Below the pieces are notes generated by a model that saw only the letters and a list, made by a program, of their open reading frames with translations, made no database searches and was not told the origin of the DNA. The position numbers and the translations under genes were made by a program. Source: Alentia gelatinosa (taxonomy: Eukaryota; Annelida; Polychaeta; Phyllodocida; Polynoidae). From it: a stretch of 64,000 bases of DNA. How positions within the stretch are numbered: position 1 is the first letter of the stretch; each line of letters starts with the position of its first letter. Positions 22,903 to 33,704 of this stretch are shown piece after piece. The DNA is taken from assembly GCA_950022655.1 (NCBI GenBank), contig OX465589.1, positions 27,296,970-27,360,969 on the forward strand, in the 5' to 3' direction.

Positions 22903-23865
22903 TCATCTAACTGGTCGGGCCGTTTTGCAATTAATATCACCGTTGTATGAGGCTCGTGATAGAAAAATATCTGATTGCTTTCAGCATGACTACAAAAACT
23001 AGGTGTAAAGACTCAAAACCCCGTGACAGTTCAGCTTTCCTTTTTGTCGTATGTAACTCAACGAATACAAGCAACATGAATAAATGGAAAAGTCTCGTTA
23101 TTTACTAAAATCATGATACCTGTAATGGGCCCGGTCCTGCTATTCCATCTTTGTTCCTTAGATCTTAGAATGAAAAATATCTAAATGTTAGACGGGGTAA
23201 TACTATAGGCTGCGCAACCATATTGGGGACTGAAAACTAGTTATTTTTTACTTGCTATACTAAAGTTCTCATCACCTAGGCTGTAAAACAAATACAGATT
23301 TACAAAGGGTACCATATTAAAGCAGAGATTATGGGCTTTATTGTCATATGTATTTTGAATTTATTGAGCTGATTTCTCTGTTTTCATTTTGGATATATTT
23401 TCTCTGAAATCATGTTAAAGTAAGGCAAAATGTTTGAATCCTAGAATACAAGTGAAGATTCTATAGAATTCCATGTGGAACAAAAATCTAAACCCAATTT
23501 TACCAAGTAGTGAATCATTTCACGGTCATTTTGATACCTAAACTTTTGTTGTACTCATAGTAGAAGTTAAAATGGACTGTTTTGTTATGAAAATAGAAAA
23601 GTACCAAAAAGCCTCTTTTTGTGGTATCTGCCATATGTTATAGCATTGTCATAGTAGGCGAAAAATGGAGAAAAAGGGCCTGGTTGGGAAAGATACGATA
23701 TTTTGATATTGTAATTCCAAAGAATATTTTTCCTTTAGTTGTCATATATGAACAAATGCTTACTTAAACTAATTGGATATGCAGCACAAGTCAATCTATA
23801 AGATCTTTGAGGGAAACACTATTTTAATTCACATCCCATCATAGTCCCTAATATGCCTTCCTGAC
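22903..23865. other. Non-coding, nothing recognised
   Basis: AT-rich sequence with dense stops; no repeat copies seen elsewhere in the window. Confidence 0.4.
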
Positions 23866-24052
23866 CTATAGGTTATACACTGCTCCTGTTCTGAAACTAC
23901 TACAACCCAATATTCAAATGTATATAAAAAGTGTTGAATACTATGGTGCCACCTTTTGGAATTCTCTTTCTCCATTAGTCAGAAACATTTAAACTTGTTC
24001 GGAATTTAAAAGACTATCCAAAACACTCTTACATGAATCGATACCGAGATAG
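23866..24052 (+). pseudogene. LINE reverse-transcriptase C-terminal relic
   Basis: One frame reads ...YYGATFWNSLSPLVRNI, stop, TCSEFKRLSKTLL. This is the conserved tail of Jockey/CR1-type LINE polyproteins (compare YRGSTLWNWLPTNVRNI and KFKFSQKKF near 43920-44020). The frame is broken by TAA near 23990. The upstream catalytic domains are absent, so only the 3' end inserted or survived. Confidence 0.55.
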
Positions 24053-25178
24053 ATGTCTTTGCCTTGCACCTAATGCTGTTACATATTTTTATATTGACAA
24101 ACTAACAATTCTTAAAAAAGAGAAAAGGAGAACAAAAACAAGCTACTTTTTTTCTTCAAACGGAATTGTTACTCAGGTGAACAGGAGTAATGTATATGCA
24201 TCTCACCAACACATTATTGTATAACGCTATGTTTGGATATCTGCTGAAAACCAGCGCAAGCTATAAGCTGTAGCTGAGAAGGTATCTGTGGTAATTCTTT
24301 TATTGGTGTGACCACTATATGGAAAACATCTTATACGAAACTGTAAAACTTATTACTCCAATAAAAGATTCTATAAAAAAAAAATATATATATATTTGAA
24401 TTGGTATCTATGGATATGCTATTTACTTTCAAACATGTATGCTTTCTAATACATGCTTAAATAATGTCCTCTTCGTAAGCAGAAAAATGCAAGATATCCT
24501 GAAAAAAAACTTGTGCAAGAACGCATGCACAGAATATGAATTAAAACTGATTATGATAAAATGGTTAAAGAAAATAAAGGGGGGAAATGGGGATGAAAAG
24601 GAAAAAAACAGAGAAAGTAAAGGTCGATCTGAAAATGCTACGAAAACCTAAACCATGCGCAAGGAATCTAATCTGGATGTCAGTGGAATACGAGGGTGAA
24701 AATATATACTGCTTGATGGTAAACGAAATATGGCAGTGCACCGGAGAACGGTTGATATTATTGGAGGTGACAATTGTGGTGAATGCGTCAGTAGTGCTGA
24801 CAGTGCAGTATCCATATCGTTTGATATCAGGTTACAACTGTTTGATCGATTAACATTCAGCGTGTATGGAAATATATTTGAATATACAAATATGTTTCAA
24901 AATTGTTGAATGTTCAAACCTGGACGAAGCTATGAACTGTTCAGTTTGGGAGGAATGGGTTTATGGTTGAAGCTCAGATTCACCTTTTTCGAGAGGTGCC
25001 TGTTGCCACGTCGCTACGTTGCTGGGTCCCCAATCCCCAACCCCACCCCCTTCAGAATGAATGAGTGGCTAACATGACTACATTTGAGACACCTAGGCGA
25101 GCTCGTGGAATATTTTTATCGAAAGAAACGCAGTATGTGAGTATGTACCAGTAAAGTATATACATTTTATTTTAGTAC
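24053..25178. other. Non-coding stretch
   Basis: A short (TA)n tract follows an A run at 24377-24396. An 88-codon frame at 24587-24853 has no recognisable feature. Nothing else supported. Confidence 0.35.
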
Positions 25179-25358
25179 CTTTCAGTCGGTGACGGCTGTA
25201 CTTCGATGATCTGAGGGGACGAGTCGGTGAGGATGGTTTTGGACGTCCTGATGCTTTTGCAGAAAGCAACCCGTTGGATGCTGATATCTGACCTTGTGAT
25301 GGCATATTGAGAGTGACTTGTAGAGACTTGACACAAGTTTGATTTACAAGGTGAAACG
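25179..25358 (-). other. Candidate internal exon, 180 bases
   Basis: On the - strand the segment is preceded by TTTATCTTCTGTTCTCATAG, a good polypyrimidine/AG acceptor, and followed by GTACTA after CTGAAAG. Its length is a multiple of three, but two frames are open through it, so the protein is ambiguous. No similarity recognised. It lies just outside the expanded MITE at 25462. Confidence 0.2.
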
Positions 25359-25461
25359 CTATGAGAACAGAAGATAAACCCCAACATGAGTCCATCCCCA
25401 GGGTCGCCGAGTCGTGACCGGTGGTGCTCGGTATGTCTCGTCTGGTCACATCACCAGATCA

Positions 25462-26030
25462 GGGACCTGTTTCACTAGTTTCATGACATGTCTGTGACAC
25501 CATACAGACACTGGGGTTGTCAAGTTTCGTGACAACACAAGTAGCTGCACTTAGGAAAACACAGACCCCAAACATAAGAATTAGACAAATCTACACATCA
25601 TGGACCTGTTTCACTAGTTTCATGACATGTCTGTGACACCATACAGACACTGGGGTTGTCAAGTTTCGTGACAACACAAGTAGCTGCACTTAGGAAAAGA
25701 CAGACCCCAAACATAAGAATTAGACAAATCTACACATCATGGACCTGTTTCACTAGTTTCATGACATGTCTGTGACACCATACAGACATCGGGGTCGTCA
25801 AGTTTCGTGACAACACAAGTAGCTGCACTTAGGTAAAGACAGACCTCAGACATAAGAATTAGACAAATCTACACATCGTGCATGGGCCTGTTTCACTAGC
25901 TTCGTGACAAAAGTGGCACCAACAGTGCAAGCAAGAACGGACAAAACAAAGTCTAGTGTATAGTTCTTATGAAACCGGACAAACCGGACACGCCATCTAG
26001 ACATGTCACGAAACTAGTGAAACAGGTCCC
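25462..26030 (-). mobile_element. Expanded MITE, GGGACCTGTTTCACTAG family, with three tandem 139-bp units
   Basis: Inverted relative to the 309-bp copies at 9241 and 32119. Its ends match theirs (GGGACCTGTTTCACTAG ... CTAGTGAAACAGGTCCC). Where those have one half-unit, this copy has three head-to-tail units starting at 25463, 25602 and 25741 (period 139), followed by the other half-unit from 25884. The units are nearly identical, so the expansion is recent compared with the divergence from the other copies. Confidence 0.85.
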
Positions 26031-27830
26031 TATCCTCGGTGTAATTGAAGTCCGTACTTTAGTGGGCGCTGTACAATGTGTCACGGCTTAGCTTCTTCTT
26101 GTGGACATCTCTTGATGCTACAGTTACAGCTGTATGAGGGGAACACAAATCCAATGTCACGTCCCATTCTCTGCTATTGGAGGCAGAATCGGTAGGTAGT
26201 ACCTAATTTGGATTTTGGTTTTTATGATTGTGCAAAAGGCAACAACAAGATGGGGTCCATTGAAATATGTTCACAGACATTCAGTCATGATATAATTCAC
26301 TTATTTCTCTTTGAATTTTCGACTTAACTTCATCATCTGAGTGTAGACCTCTGACATCTTGTATATAGATATATCTAATATCTGATATTGAAACAAAATA
26401 TACATTCAGGTTCTTACCCCACCCATCCCTGCAACTGATCATTTCGATAGTTAAGAACAACGAAGAAACAAACTTTTGAATTGCAATCAGGGAGCTGTTT
26501 CAAAACCATAGACTTAACCCACGTTTTGAAACAGCTCCCAGGTATGATTCGACATCCATTCAATGGAATGTGATGAACCATTGCACCATACGCCTTTCCT
26601 AGCACACCGATAAGTATGAAAATATAGATCTAATCTGCGGTTCACTGAGCTCCTCCTCTTCCTGGTTACCCAAATTCTGGACCGAAATGTTCACAAATAA
26701 AAAGAAATATATTTACATGTAGAAACATGAGGACCGACGACGAAGAGGTGAATTTGCTACAGATAGATCACTATCCTTCCTGTATCAGAAATCCCCGGTT
26801 ATCCACTGAAGTAAGTTGTAGAATGATGCAGGGGCCTGTTTGATCCCTAAAGAGTGATGATTGGCCTAGAACATGTAGAGGATCGGGTGTCTGGAGTATC
26901 TTCTCGTTCTTAAAGTGGAATCTTCGGTGGAGAGTGAAATCTTTATCTCTATCCTCGTATATATCATACAAATATCATGATACGAGCCATCTCATGATTG
27001 GCTGTGCGTGGTGCCTGTTCTGGGTGCCTGGCAGAGATTTATAAGGTCCTAGGTTCCAAGCCTAGACATTCTTTTATAAAAAGGAATCTAATCTTTATCA
27101 AAGCATAGAGTTTCTGTGTGGTATACTCAGATGTTACTTTATAGTCATTTAAAATCCAGCATTTCTGTTGATTATTTAAGGTGTCATTAGGACACAATAT
27201 TCCAGCCACGACACCCGGAAAGATAGCATAGAGAAGGACAGTTTCAAAGGCTTTGGCAAGATGGAAGCAAAGACAATGATTCATTTATAGATACCAGGAT
27301 GAATCTTCAAATAATCCGTCCTTTGTACGCTCCAACTCAACGATGGTCTTCTTCTGCCTTCACCAGATAAACACTCATCGAAGTTACAACAGACATTCAA
27401 GTCTTGTTTCTTCTTTTGTACAATCGCTGTGCAAACCTATATTGTAACCACTCACCTTTGATGTTTTATTTCAAGCAAGAAATGTTTAAGATTTCTTACA
27501 ACTGTAGTACATGTTCCTACCTTTTACAGATGTCCAAACCAGAATGAATAGAGCCAGGAGCATTTCTTACCAATTGTTCTCGTATATGTACCTAGATTTT
27601 ACCATGAAGTTCACTATTTTGTACAGCTTTGCTGTCTGGATGTTGGTGGTTGGTGCCACGCCCACCTCAACGTTAGGAGCGATATACATTTATATCTTTG
27701 TGTAGAATTTTACATATCAAGATGCCCATTTCCACCTTTCCGCCATATAAGGCTGGCTGAAAGGTTACCCGTACGCTATTTTGTATCCGCTTGATCACCA
27801 TGTGATCACTTTTATTCCGAAGGTTACTGA
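26031..27830. other. Non-coding stretch with a 50-bp palindromic insertion
   Basis: GGGAGCTGTTTCAAAAC (26490-26506) and its exact inverse (26523-26539) flank 16 bases; this is the smallest MITE-like unit in the window. GGGGCCTGTTTGATCCC near 26829 may be another solitary terminus. No gene supported. Confidence 0.45.
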
Positions 27831-27900
27831 CTGAATGGTTTTCAGAACACTGGCTGCACTCATGTCTATGAGCACATGTTTTATAAAAGCCTGCCACCTT
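27831..27900 (-). pseudogene. Relic of an Ngaro-like gag zinc-finger region
   Basis: The - strand encodes KTCAHRHECSQCSENHSVS, nearly the same as the intact gag at 62.4-63.6 kb (NCMYRHECSQCASSHSV). The RHECSQC core is identical and the finger's last C and H are kept, but its second cysteine appears changed. Neighbouring sequence on either side does not continue the similarity clearly, so this is a short fragment of a third element. Confidence 0.6.
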
Positions 27901-29324
27901 GCTGGTACAATCTCAATGGAAAGTCTGCCTGCCTTTGTCAACCAGATATTATAATGAACTTGAGCCATTGAAGCATCAATCTTGACTCGTTTTCAACGAA
28001 AACCTATTTTTATTTCCGTACAAGATCGAAGGAGATAAAGGAATCTGAACAATTACGGAAGATCAACAAAAATGTGTTAGAACTAAAGGCCAACGCACAC
28101 TTAGCGACTTTTGCATATCGCAAGCGAAAAGCCGCCGTAAAAGACTTTGGGAATTGACATGTCAATTCTTTCCCTTGTGATATTGTACCGTCTTTACGCA
28201 ACCGCCCAATTTGGGACTTGCAACAGGAAACTACCACTACATAATTAATCATTTAAAAATCAGAAATGTTTGGAAGATCAACTCGAATGAACAGGCCGAA
28301 GTTGAAACAACAATCGTAGAAGAAGTGTGAGAGGAGCTTGTACTGTCAAACCTAGACTTGGTCAAGTTTTTGATTATGAACATTCATTAAATGATTAAAG
28401 AAAATCGGAATACAATTCATTATAGCATGTGTCCTTCTCTGACTGGCCCATGAATCAAAGACTTGTCCACTATGAACGGAATCTCCTGTTTATGACCCCA
28501 AGCCACTCCCTGTAACCCTATACCTCCCTCTACCCCTCCCCCTCCCCTCCTCCAGTTCCCTAGCTGCCTGTGTTGTCATAGCAATATATTTCGCCTACTC
28601 CTGACTATGTCTCAATTGAGATCAAAGTGAGAGGGTATCAATCTCCCAGCAGATATCCTGACCAGTAGTCAGACCTCTGCTTGGGGCCGATTACGGATGA
28701 GACCAGTCCCTGTGTCACTCAGAAGGTGTGGAGGGGTAGGATACAGGGACTGAGGTCAGTCTAAGTCAAACCTTAGATATGATAAAGGGAGAAATTTCCG
28801 TTCTGGGCAAAAGTGTCTTCTTACGTGGGGTGTCCGTTGGCCGGGGTTCTACTGTATGTGGTTTTGCCCCAGCATGGAGTGTAGGTGTTTGTTACTTTCA
28901 AATTCAGCTACCCTTTCACCACAGTCCAAAAACAACACCTACAGAATGATTCACGTACAAGGCTTAAACCTTGGTTAAATGAACTTTGATGATGCGATCC
29001 CACAGTGAATGAAGCCAAGTCATTAAATACAGGTACATTTTATCAACACAGTATTCCTCCTCCTGTATGTTGCTGGGGTGATATTTCTCTACCGTGTATT
29101 TTCTCTCGCATTGTGACGAACTTGTGAGAATTGGTGGATTGAGGTGGCTCTCCATCTAAGCTAGGACATCGTACGGGCAGTAGAAGAACGGCTGTGCTTC
29201 CGATTAGTCACGTGATCAGATTGCTCTTGTTGTTTTGAAGATTCAAACATATCTTTTACCTCCCTCCCACCCTAAAATTTACTGGTTTTTTTGTCAGTCC
29301 ATTCTTCCCGAACTTTCACTGTAT
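27901..29324. other. Non-coding stretch, weak inverted repeats at 28.5-28.77 kb
   Basis: A + strand frame at about 27975-28159 encodes a helical, lysine-rich segment (KEIKESEQLRKINKNVLELK) of unknown origin. At 28494-28765 the ends GACCCCAAGCCACTCCCTG and a partial inverse (CAGGGACTGAGGTC) suggest an old MITE. Neither is strong. Confidence 0.3.
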
Positions 29325-29393
29325 TTCACTGTATACCATGTATACGATACCATGTATAATTATATGGTATAATTATACATGGTATACTGTGAA
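29325..29393. repeat. AT-rich palindrome
   Basis: Arms TTCACTGTATACCATGTATA and its near-complement, with an inner palindrome around TAATTATATGGTATAATTA. A foldback of about 69 bases able to form a cruciform. Confidence 0.7.
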
Positions 29394-29554
29394 GGCTAAC
29401 CTAGCCTATATTCTGTTACCATTGTCATTGGAAAGTTTAGACTCAGTAGATTTTCATCTGTTGCTATGGGTGGTTGACATCAAACCGTGAATACGAAGAA
29501 AGCGGTCTAGACAGAAGCCATACTATGGATGGTCGAGAAATTTATGAAGACAGA

Positions 29555-29791
29555 ATGACAAAAAGTTTTATAATTAAGTCGGGAAGTAAAAACCTCGCCC
29601 AGCTGTTGACAGCGCAGTACCTGTCCCCAAACCAGATCTCAGACAATGACGTCTCCCCAACAAGCTCGCAGAGTTCGCTCAGGAATTACTTTATTCGACA
29701 TATGGACACACCCGCGCCTGAGGAAGATCCCTATCACGACACCAGGTCTGGACCTCCCCCGGGAGATCCTGGGGCCCGTTTGATAAACTAG
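29555..29791 (+). other. Candidate first coding exon with SNAG-like N-terminus
   Basis: From the ATG at 29555 the product starts MTKSFIIKSGSK, which resembles the SNAG repressor motif (M-P-R-S-F-L-V-K) at the extreme N-terminus of Snail/Gfi/Scratch-type zinc-finger factors. Threonine replaces the usual proline at position 2. It continues with a Ser/Pro-rich linker and acidic EEDPYHD. The frame is also open upstream to about 29450 with another ATG at 29525. A possible donor is CACCAG/GTCTGG at 29744/29745. The frame past 29771 runs into GGGGCCCGTTTGATAAAC, which looks like a MITE end. No C2H2 finger exon was found in the window, so the assignment is speculative. Confidence 0.3.
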
Positions 29792-30591
29792 GACCGAACG
29801 TGGAGACCCTTTACTGTACGCCATAGAGACCCATGGACAATGTGGGTCAATGTTATTCAACACTTATGGATGACCTTATGGACAGCTAAGCGATGTCTTA
29901 GCGAATAAACTTTAAAATTATTAAATGATAAACCGTGTATGAGGTACAAAAAATGGTCTTTATATACAATCTTACATTATTCTAGGGGCTCCTGATCTTT
30001 GGACGCGGGGCCCGCCTCATTGTGATTCATTAACTGACCCTCTGGGCCTCCCTCACCTGTAGGCGTGTCCCGCCCGTAAGCCCCTCCCACCTGGAACCGC
30101 CCCTTTCTATGATTTAAAAATAAAAGATTGGCATGGATTGGTCCAGACAGTCTAGCCTGTGTAGTTGAATCCTTAACAAATCTCAACGAATTCCTCTGTG
30201 TTAACTTCTTTTTTCTTTTTTTTCGGCACATAATTCGTCTCGAGAGACGGTCTTACATTATGGCTTGAAGTCACAAAACAGGTTACGTCAATCTATTTAG
30301 TTATAGTAAATACAAACATAGTTCATTGGTCCATAAGGGCTTTTGAAAGGTGCGAGAATGAAGTATGGAGAATGAGATGAAATGAACGAACGAATCCAAC
30401 TTTATCTCACTAGGTGTGTTTTACTTTTGTTTCTTAATGATTTAACTTCCATAACCTACACACACAGAAACGCAATAGACTCTGTTAGAAATTTACACAC
30501 CGATAGCCCTATACATCCCAACATAACAATATATAGTTATAATTTTAATGGCCTTTAAATGCCGAAGAAGCTAGGTTGTTTATTTCTACAG
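29792..30591. other. Non-coding or unresolved stretch
   Basis: GC-richer sequence at 29977-30231 is open on the - strand for 84 codons, with a lysine-rich start and a Gly-rich end (QVGGAYGRDTPTGEGG). It might be a terminal exon but has no recognised similarity. The rest is AT-rich and empty. Confidence 0.25.
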
Positions 30592-30708
30592 GTCATAGCG
30601 AAAGATTTTGAACTAGATCAATGTGACGGCAGCAGAGTAACAAGATTTGGGGATTTTCTACGTCAACGATTCCGGAATGTAAAGAGTGTTAAGAAATGCA
30701 TGATTTAA
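30592..30708 (+). other. Candidate terminal coding exon, 38 codons plus stop
   Basis: A strong acceptor (GGTTGTTTATTTCTACAG) is followed by the only open frame, VIAKDFELDQCDGSRVTRFG then DFLRQRFRNVKSVKKCMI, ending in TAA. The basic C-terminus and a cysteine near the end are notable. No family recognised. It is on the same strand as the SNAG-like segment 850 bases upstream, but joining at the only visible donor there would put it out of frame. Confidence 0.4.
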
Positions 30709-32118
30709 GACACCTATAGATGATACTTAAACTTTACAAAGATACCTAATTCCTATCTTTAGAATCGTGTTTTACTTAAGAAAATTGGACTTTTATTTGC
30801 GGTGTAAGCACCATTACCATTACCATATCAAACGCCCACTTGCCCTGTCCCCAAATTGCACTTCCAGCTTCTAAACGTCTACGGAAAACACATTCGAATT
30901 AGATTCGGTCAATTTTCCCTTGAGAAGTGTAATAGCTTCACTTTTTTCAACTCGAAATTCTACCTAGATCTAGTACTTCTAACCATGTCACGGACTTGTG
31001 ACCTAAGTCCGGAGTTGTGGGGGCTATCATGTTACTGTGAGAATCCTTGGTATCTTCAGCATTTAAACTGTAGAATTTACTCTAGAATTTACGGTAGCTT
31101 TTCTATAGTTTTCAACCTGAATTGCCTTGATGCCGTGTGTTTAAATAAAAAGGAATAGGTTTCTGAAATGTATTTTTGTACTCGATGACACTTCTCAAAT
31201 AATGATTGATTGGTATAGCGGGTCAGATACATAATATTACGATAATTTCGATCTGCATGGTCGTATTCTCCTCGCAGTTGATGCGAAGTAACATCCGAGC
31301 GAATGCTATGATATGCTAAAGACGTACTTATTATTTAGCATTCCATATATGAATCATCAAAGGAAATGACGCATGCGCACTACTTTGCAGGGACTTTGAT
31401 GGACTTTGTCTGTACTTTATTCGTCAGTGATATGTGTGCTCTATAGGTTTAGTTTGAAGATTTTCTATTATGGCTCAGCTCTTGAATCCACTTCAAGGGA
31501 ACAAGCAAAATGGCTAGCATCTAATACTGGCACCTCACCCGGTCTTTCCATAAAGAATCTACCCGTCGAGAAAATTGTAAATATCGGGAAAGGAATCACT
31601 ACTTTGTCTGTTGCATATGCACAAAATTCTGATATACGTGTAGTTAAATATATAGGTACGATAGTCTCACAGTTGTAGAGATTCTCTAAGAAAACTGAAA
31701 ATGTGAAAGTTAATGGTTCCAAAAATCCCCAATAGGTGACAGCAAAATTCTGAGGACTAGCTGGTAGCCTGCCGTCAGCGGTGCCATAAGTGAACGGATG
31801 CTTCTATTTAAGCCGAACAGTTAGCATTAAGAGGCTCGGCGAAAGAGCTTATGGAATGGTATTACAGGTATATATACATAAAATGGACATACAATGGATA
31901 GCAAACGCCATTCGACGTTCCTCATGCCTCAGTTGACCTGCTCACCTAAGTATCAGTCAGTCGACTATGATTCTCTGAAGGTGGCGCCACGTGACTGAGT
32001 AGTCTACCGTGAGCTGTGCCTCAAATAGATACCGGCAGTTGTAGGGCATGCGAGCTTTGAGGTAGCCTGGAAGCCTGGCCCATATACTTACATATTAGCA
32101 TCGGGGTGGAAGGGTCCT
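30709..32118. other. Non-coding stretch with half a foldback and an exon-like frame
   Basis: At 31264-31305 the sequence CTCCTCGCAGTTGATGCGAA..ACATCCGAGC matches one arm of the foldbacks at 18.8 and 37.5 kb without its partner. A 77-codon open stretch at about 31450-31678 (ALESTSREQAKWLASNTGTS and onward) could be an exon ending before GTACGATAG. The - strand is also open there, so this is unproven. Confidence 0.3.
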
Positions 32119-32427
32119 GGGACCTGTTTCACTAGTTTCGTGACATGTCTAGATGGCGTCTAGATGGTATGTCCGGTTTCATAAAAACTAGACATTAGAC
32201 TTTGTTTTGTCCATTCTTGCTTGCACTGTTGGTGCCGCTTTTCATGTCTGTTTTCAGTTTTGTCACGAAACTAATGAAACAGGTCCATGACGTGTAGATT
32301 TTGGCTAATTCTTATGTTTGGGGTCTGTCTTTACCTAAGGGCAGGTACTTGTGTTGTTACGAAACTAGACAACCCCAATGTCTGTATGGTGTCACAGACA
32401 TGTCATGAATCTAGTGAGACAGGTCCC
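32119..32427 (+). mobile_element. 309-bp MITE, GGGACCTGTTTCACTAG family, copy 2
   Basis: Same length and two-half layout as the copy at 9241-9549, with the internal inverted terminus (CGAAACTAATGAAACAGGTCC) near 32265. The flanks GGTCCT and AGGTCCT may be a target duplication, or a chance match to the terminus itself. Confidence 0.85.
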
Positions 32428-32739
32428 AGGTCCTGGTTGAGGAGTGGTTCAGGGGTTGCACGGAAATTGAGGGAGCAGGAGAGTTCGGGTTAGATTTAGA
32501 TGGGGAAATTATTTCATGCGAGTGAATTGCCATTGCCGATAGATCATCTGGAAATCTCAGTAGCTTACCCTACATACCAATGGTGGTGTTGACAGTGAAT
32601 GATTTGTAGTATGGTCATTGTTTAGTGAATTCCCTAGAATTTTATTTAACACGAGGACGATCGACTGACAACGAAAATTAATAATTCTAACTTATGGTGC
32701 TGGAGTAATAACGCGAACATGTGTTCAATCATAGTATTT
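32428..32739. other. Non-coding, nothing recognised
   Basis: Short spacer between two transposable elements. Confidence 0.4.
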
Positions 32740-33119
32740 CACTGCACGAAAACCACCATTTTACATATATATATATACATGTATACGCCATTGCGATAAC
32801 GCACGTATCGGCTGTATCGTGCCTTGTTTATATTTATAAACGCCTCTTATCCACGCCTGCGTTTGGGGCGTCTACGAGACGGTTTCCATATGTAGACGCG
32901 CGCGACTTGGCTGTATTTCACGCCTAGCGTATCCAAGATAAAACTTGCTCTGTGCGATATATATACGCCAGGCGTATATATGATACAAAATAAAAAAATT
33001 GCGACCCGCGGCCCGCCCCATCCTGTGGGTGTTGGTAGAGGATGCACCAACACTGACCCGCAAAATCCTACTGTTAGACGCGTTTCGAGTATATGTAAAG
33101 TGGTAAGTTTCGTGCAGTG
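32740..33119. mobile_element. 380-bp TIR element, CACTGCACGAAA ends
   Basis: CACTGCACGAAAACCACC at 32740 and an inverted end (GGTAAGTTTCGTGCAGTG) at 33119. Just inside, the ends are also inverted (TTTTACATATATA / TATATGTAAAG). The interior is rich in TATACGCC and GGCGTATA words, with a GC-rich stretch at 33000-33060. The flanks ATTT/TTTG allow only a very short duplication. Solitary matching ends occur near 4347 and perhaps 17642. Confidence 0.65.
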
Positions 33120-33515
33120 TTTGAGATTCCCCAAAGACGCCAATTATTTATCCTGCATGGCTACATTTTCCAATCATTTAGGGGCATACGCCCTTTTTCT
33201 TTTAAACTTCTCTGTTAATCATATAACGCTAGCGCTACAATTCCATAGATTGGCCTCTCACTCCTGTCTCGGCTGTTGGTATTTGAAGCAAACGTTTGCT
33301 CTACTGACCAGTATAATAATGTCATTGTCACTTGTAATACTACTACCTATCAGTAGGTGAGGTACGGAACAACTAGAGTCGATTCAAATAAAAGGGGGCG
33401 TAACTGTCTTTCTTTATTAATAGATAGGAGTGACCTTGAAAGATCAGCATTGTTAAGAGTATCACTCTCATCTAAATATCTAACTACTGACACCTAATGC
33501 TGCTAGCTTACTGAA
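33120..33515. other. Non-coding, nothing recognised
   Basis: No repeat or exon pattern supported. Confidence 0.4.
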
Positions 33516-33704
33516 TTGGCCAATAACACCGTTAGCTTTAATACTTGTAGGATTCTCTGTAGTAATTTTCCTCATAGACCCTATTATAGAGGGCAGTCAT
33601 TGTGGGACAAATTGGATTCAACCGTTCAAAAAAGTGAAGACAAATGTTTCCAAAGAGAGCTTAAAATGGTCTATTCAACCTATGATTGGATTTACCTGAT
33701 ATAA
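33516..33704 (+). pseudogene. LINE/reverse-transcriptase C-terminal tail fragment
   Basis: The frame encodes NNTVSFNTCRILCSNFPHRP then YYRGQSLWDKLDSTVQKS and a final FQRELKMVYS. The pattern YYRG..LWD.L...VQ....F...LK is typical of the end of LINE-type polyproteins. An AT-rich tail with TTTATTTATTATTATTGTAGATG follows, as in such 3' ends. There is no catalytic domain upstream, so this is a 5'-truncated relic, from a different LINE than the one at 42-44 kb. Confidence 0.5.

Noticed and set aside
25462..26030. CRISPR-like array from the regular 139-bp repeats
   Set aside because: Repeats are contiguous without spacers, in a eukaryotic transposon context.
32119..32124. GGTCCT target-site duplication at the MITE
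   Set aside because: The match overlaps the terminal GGTCCC sequence and is absent at the other two copies, so it may be fortuitous.
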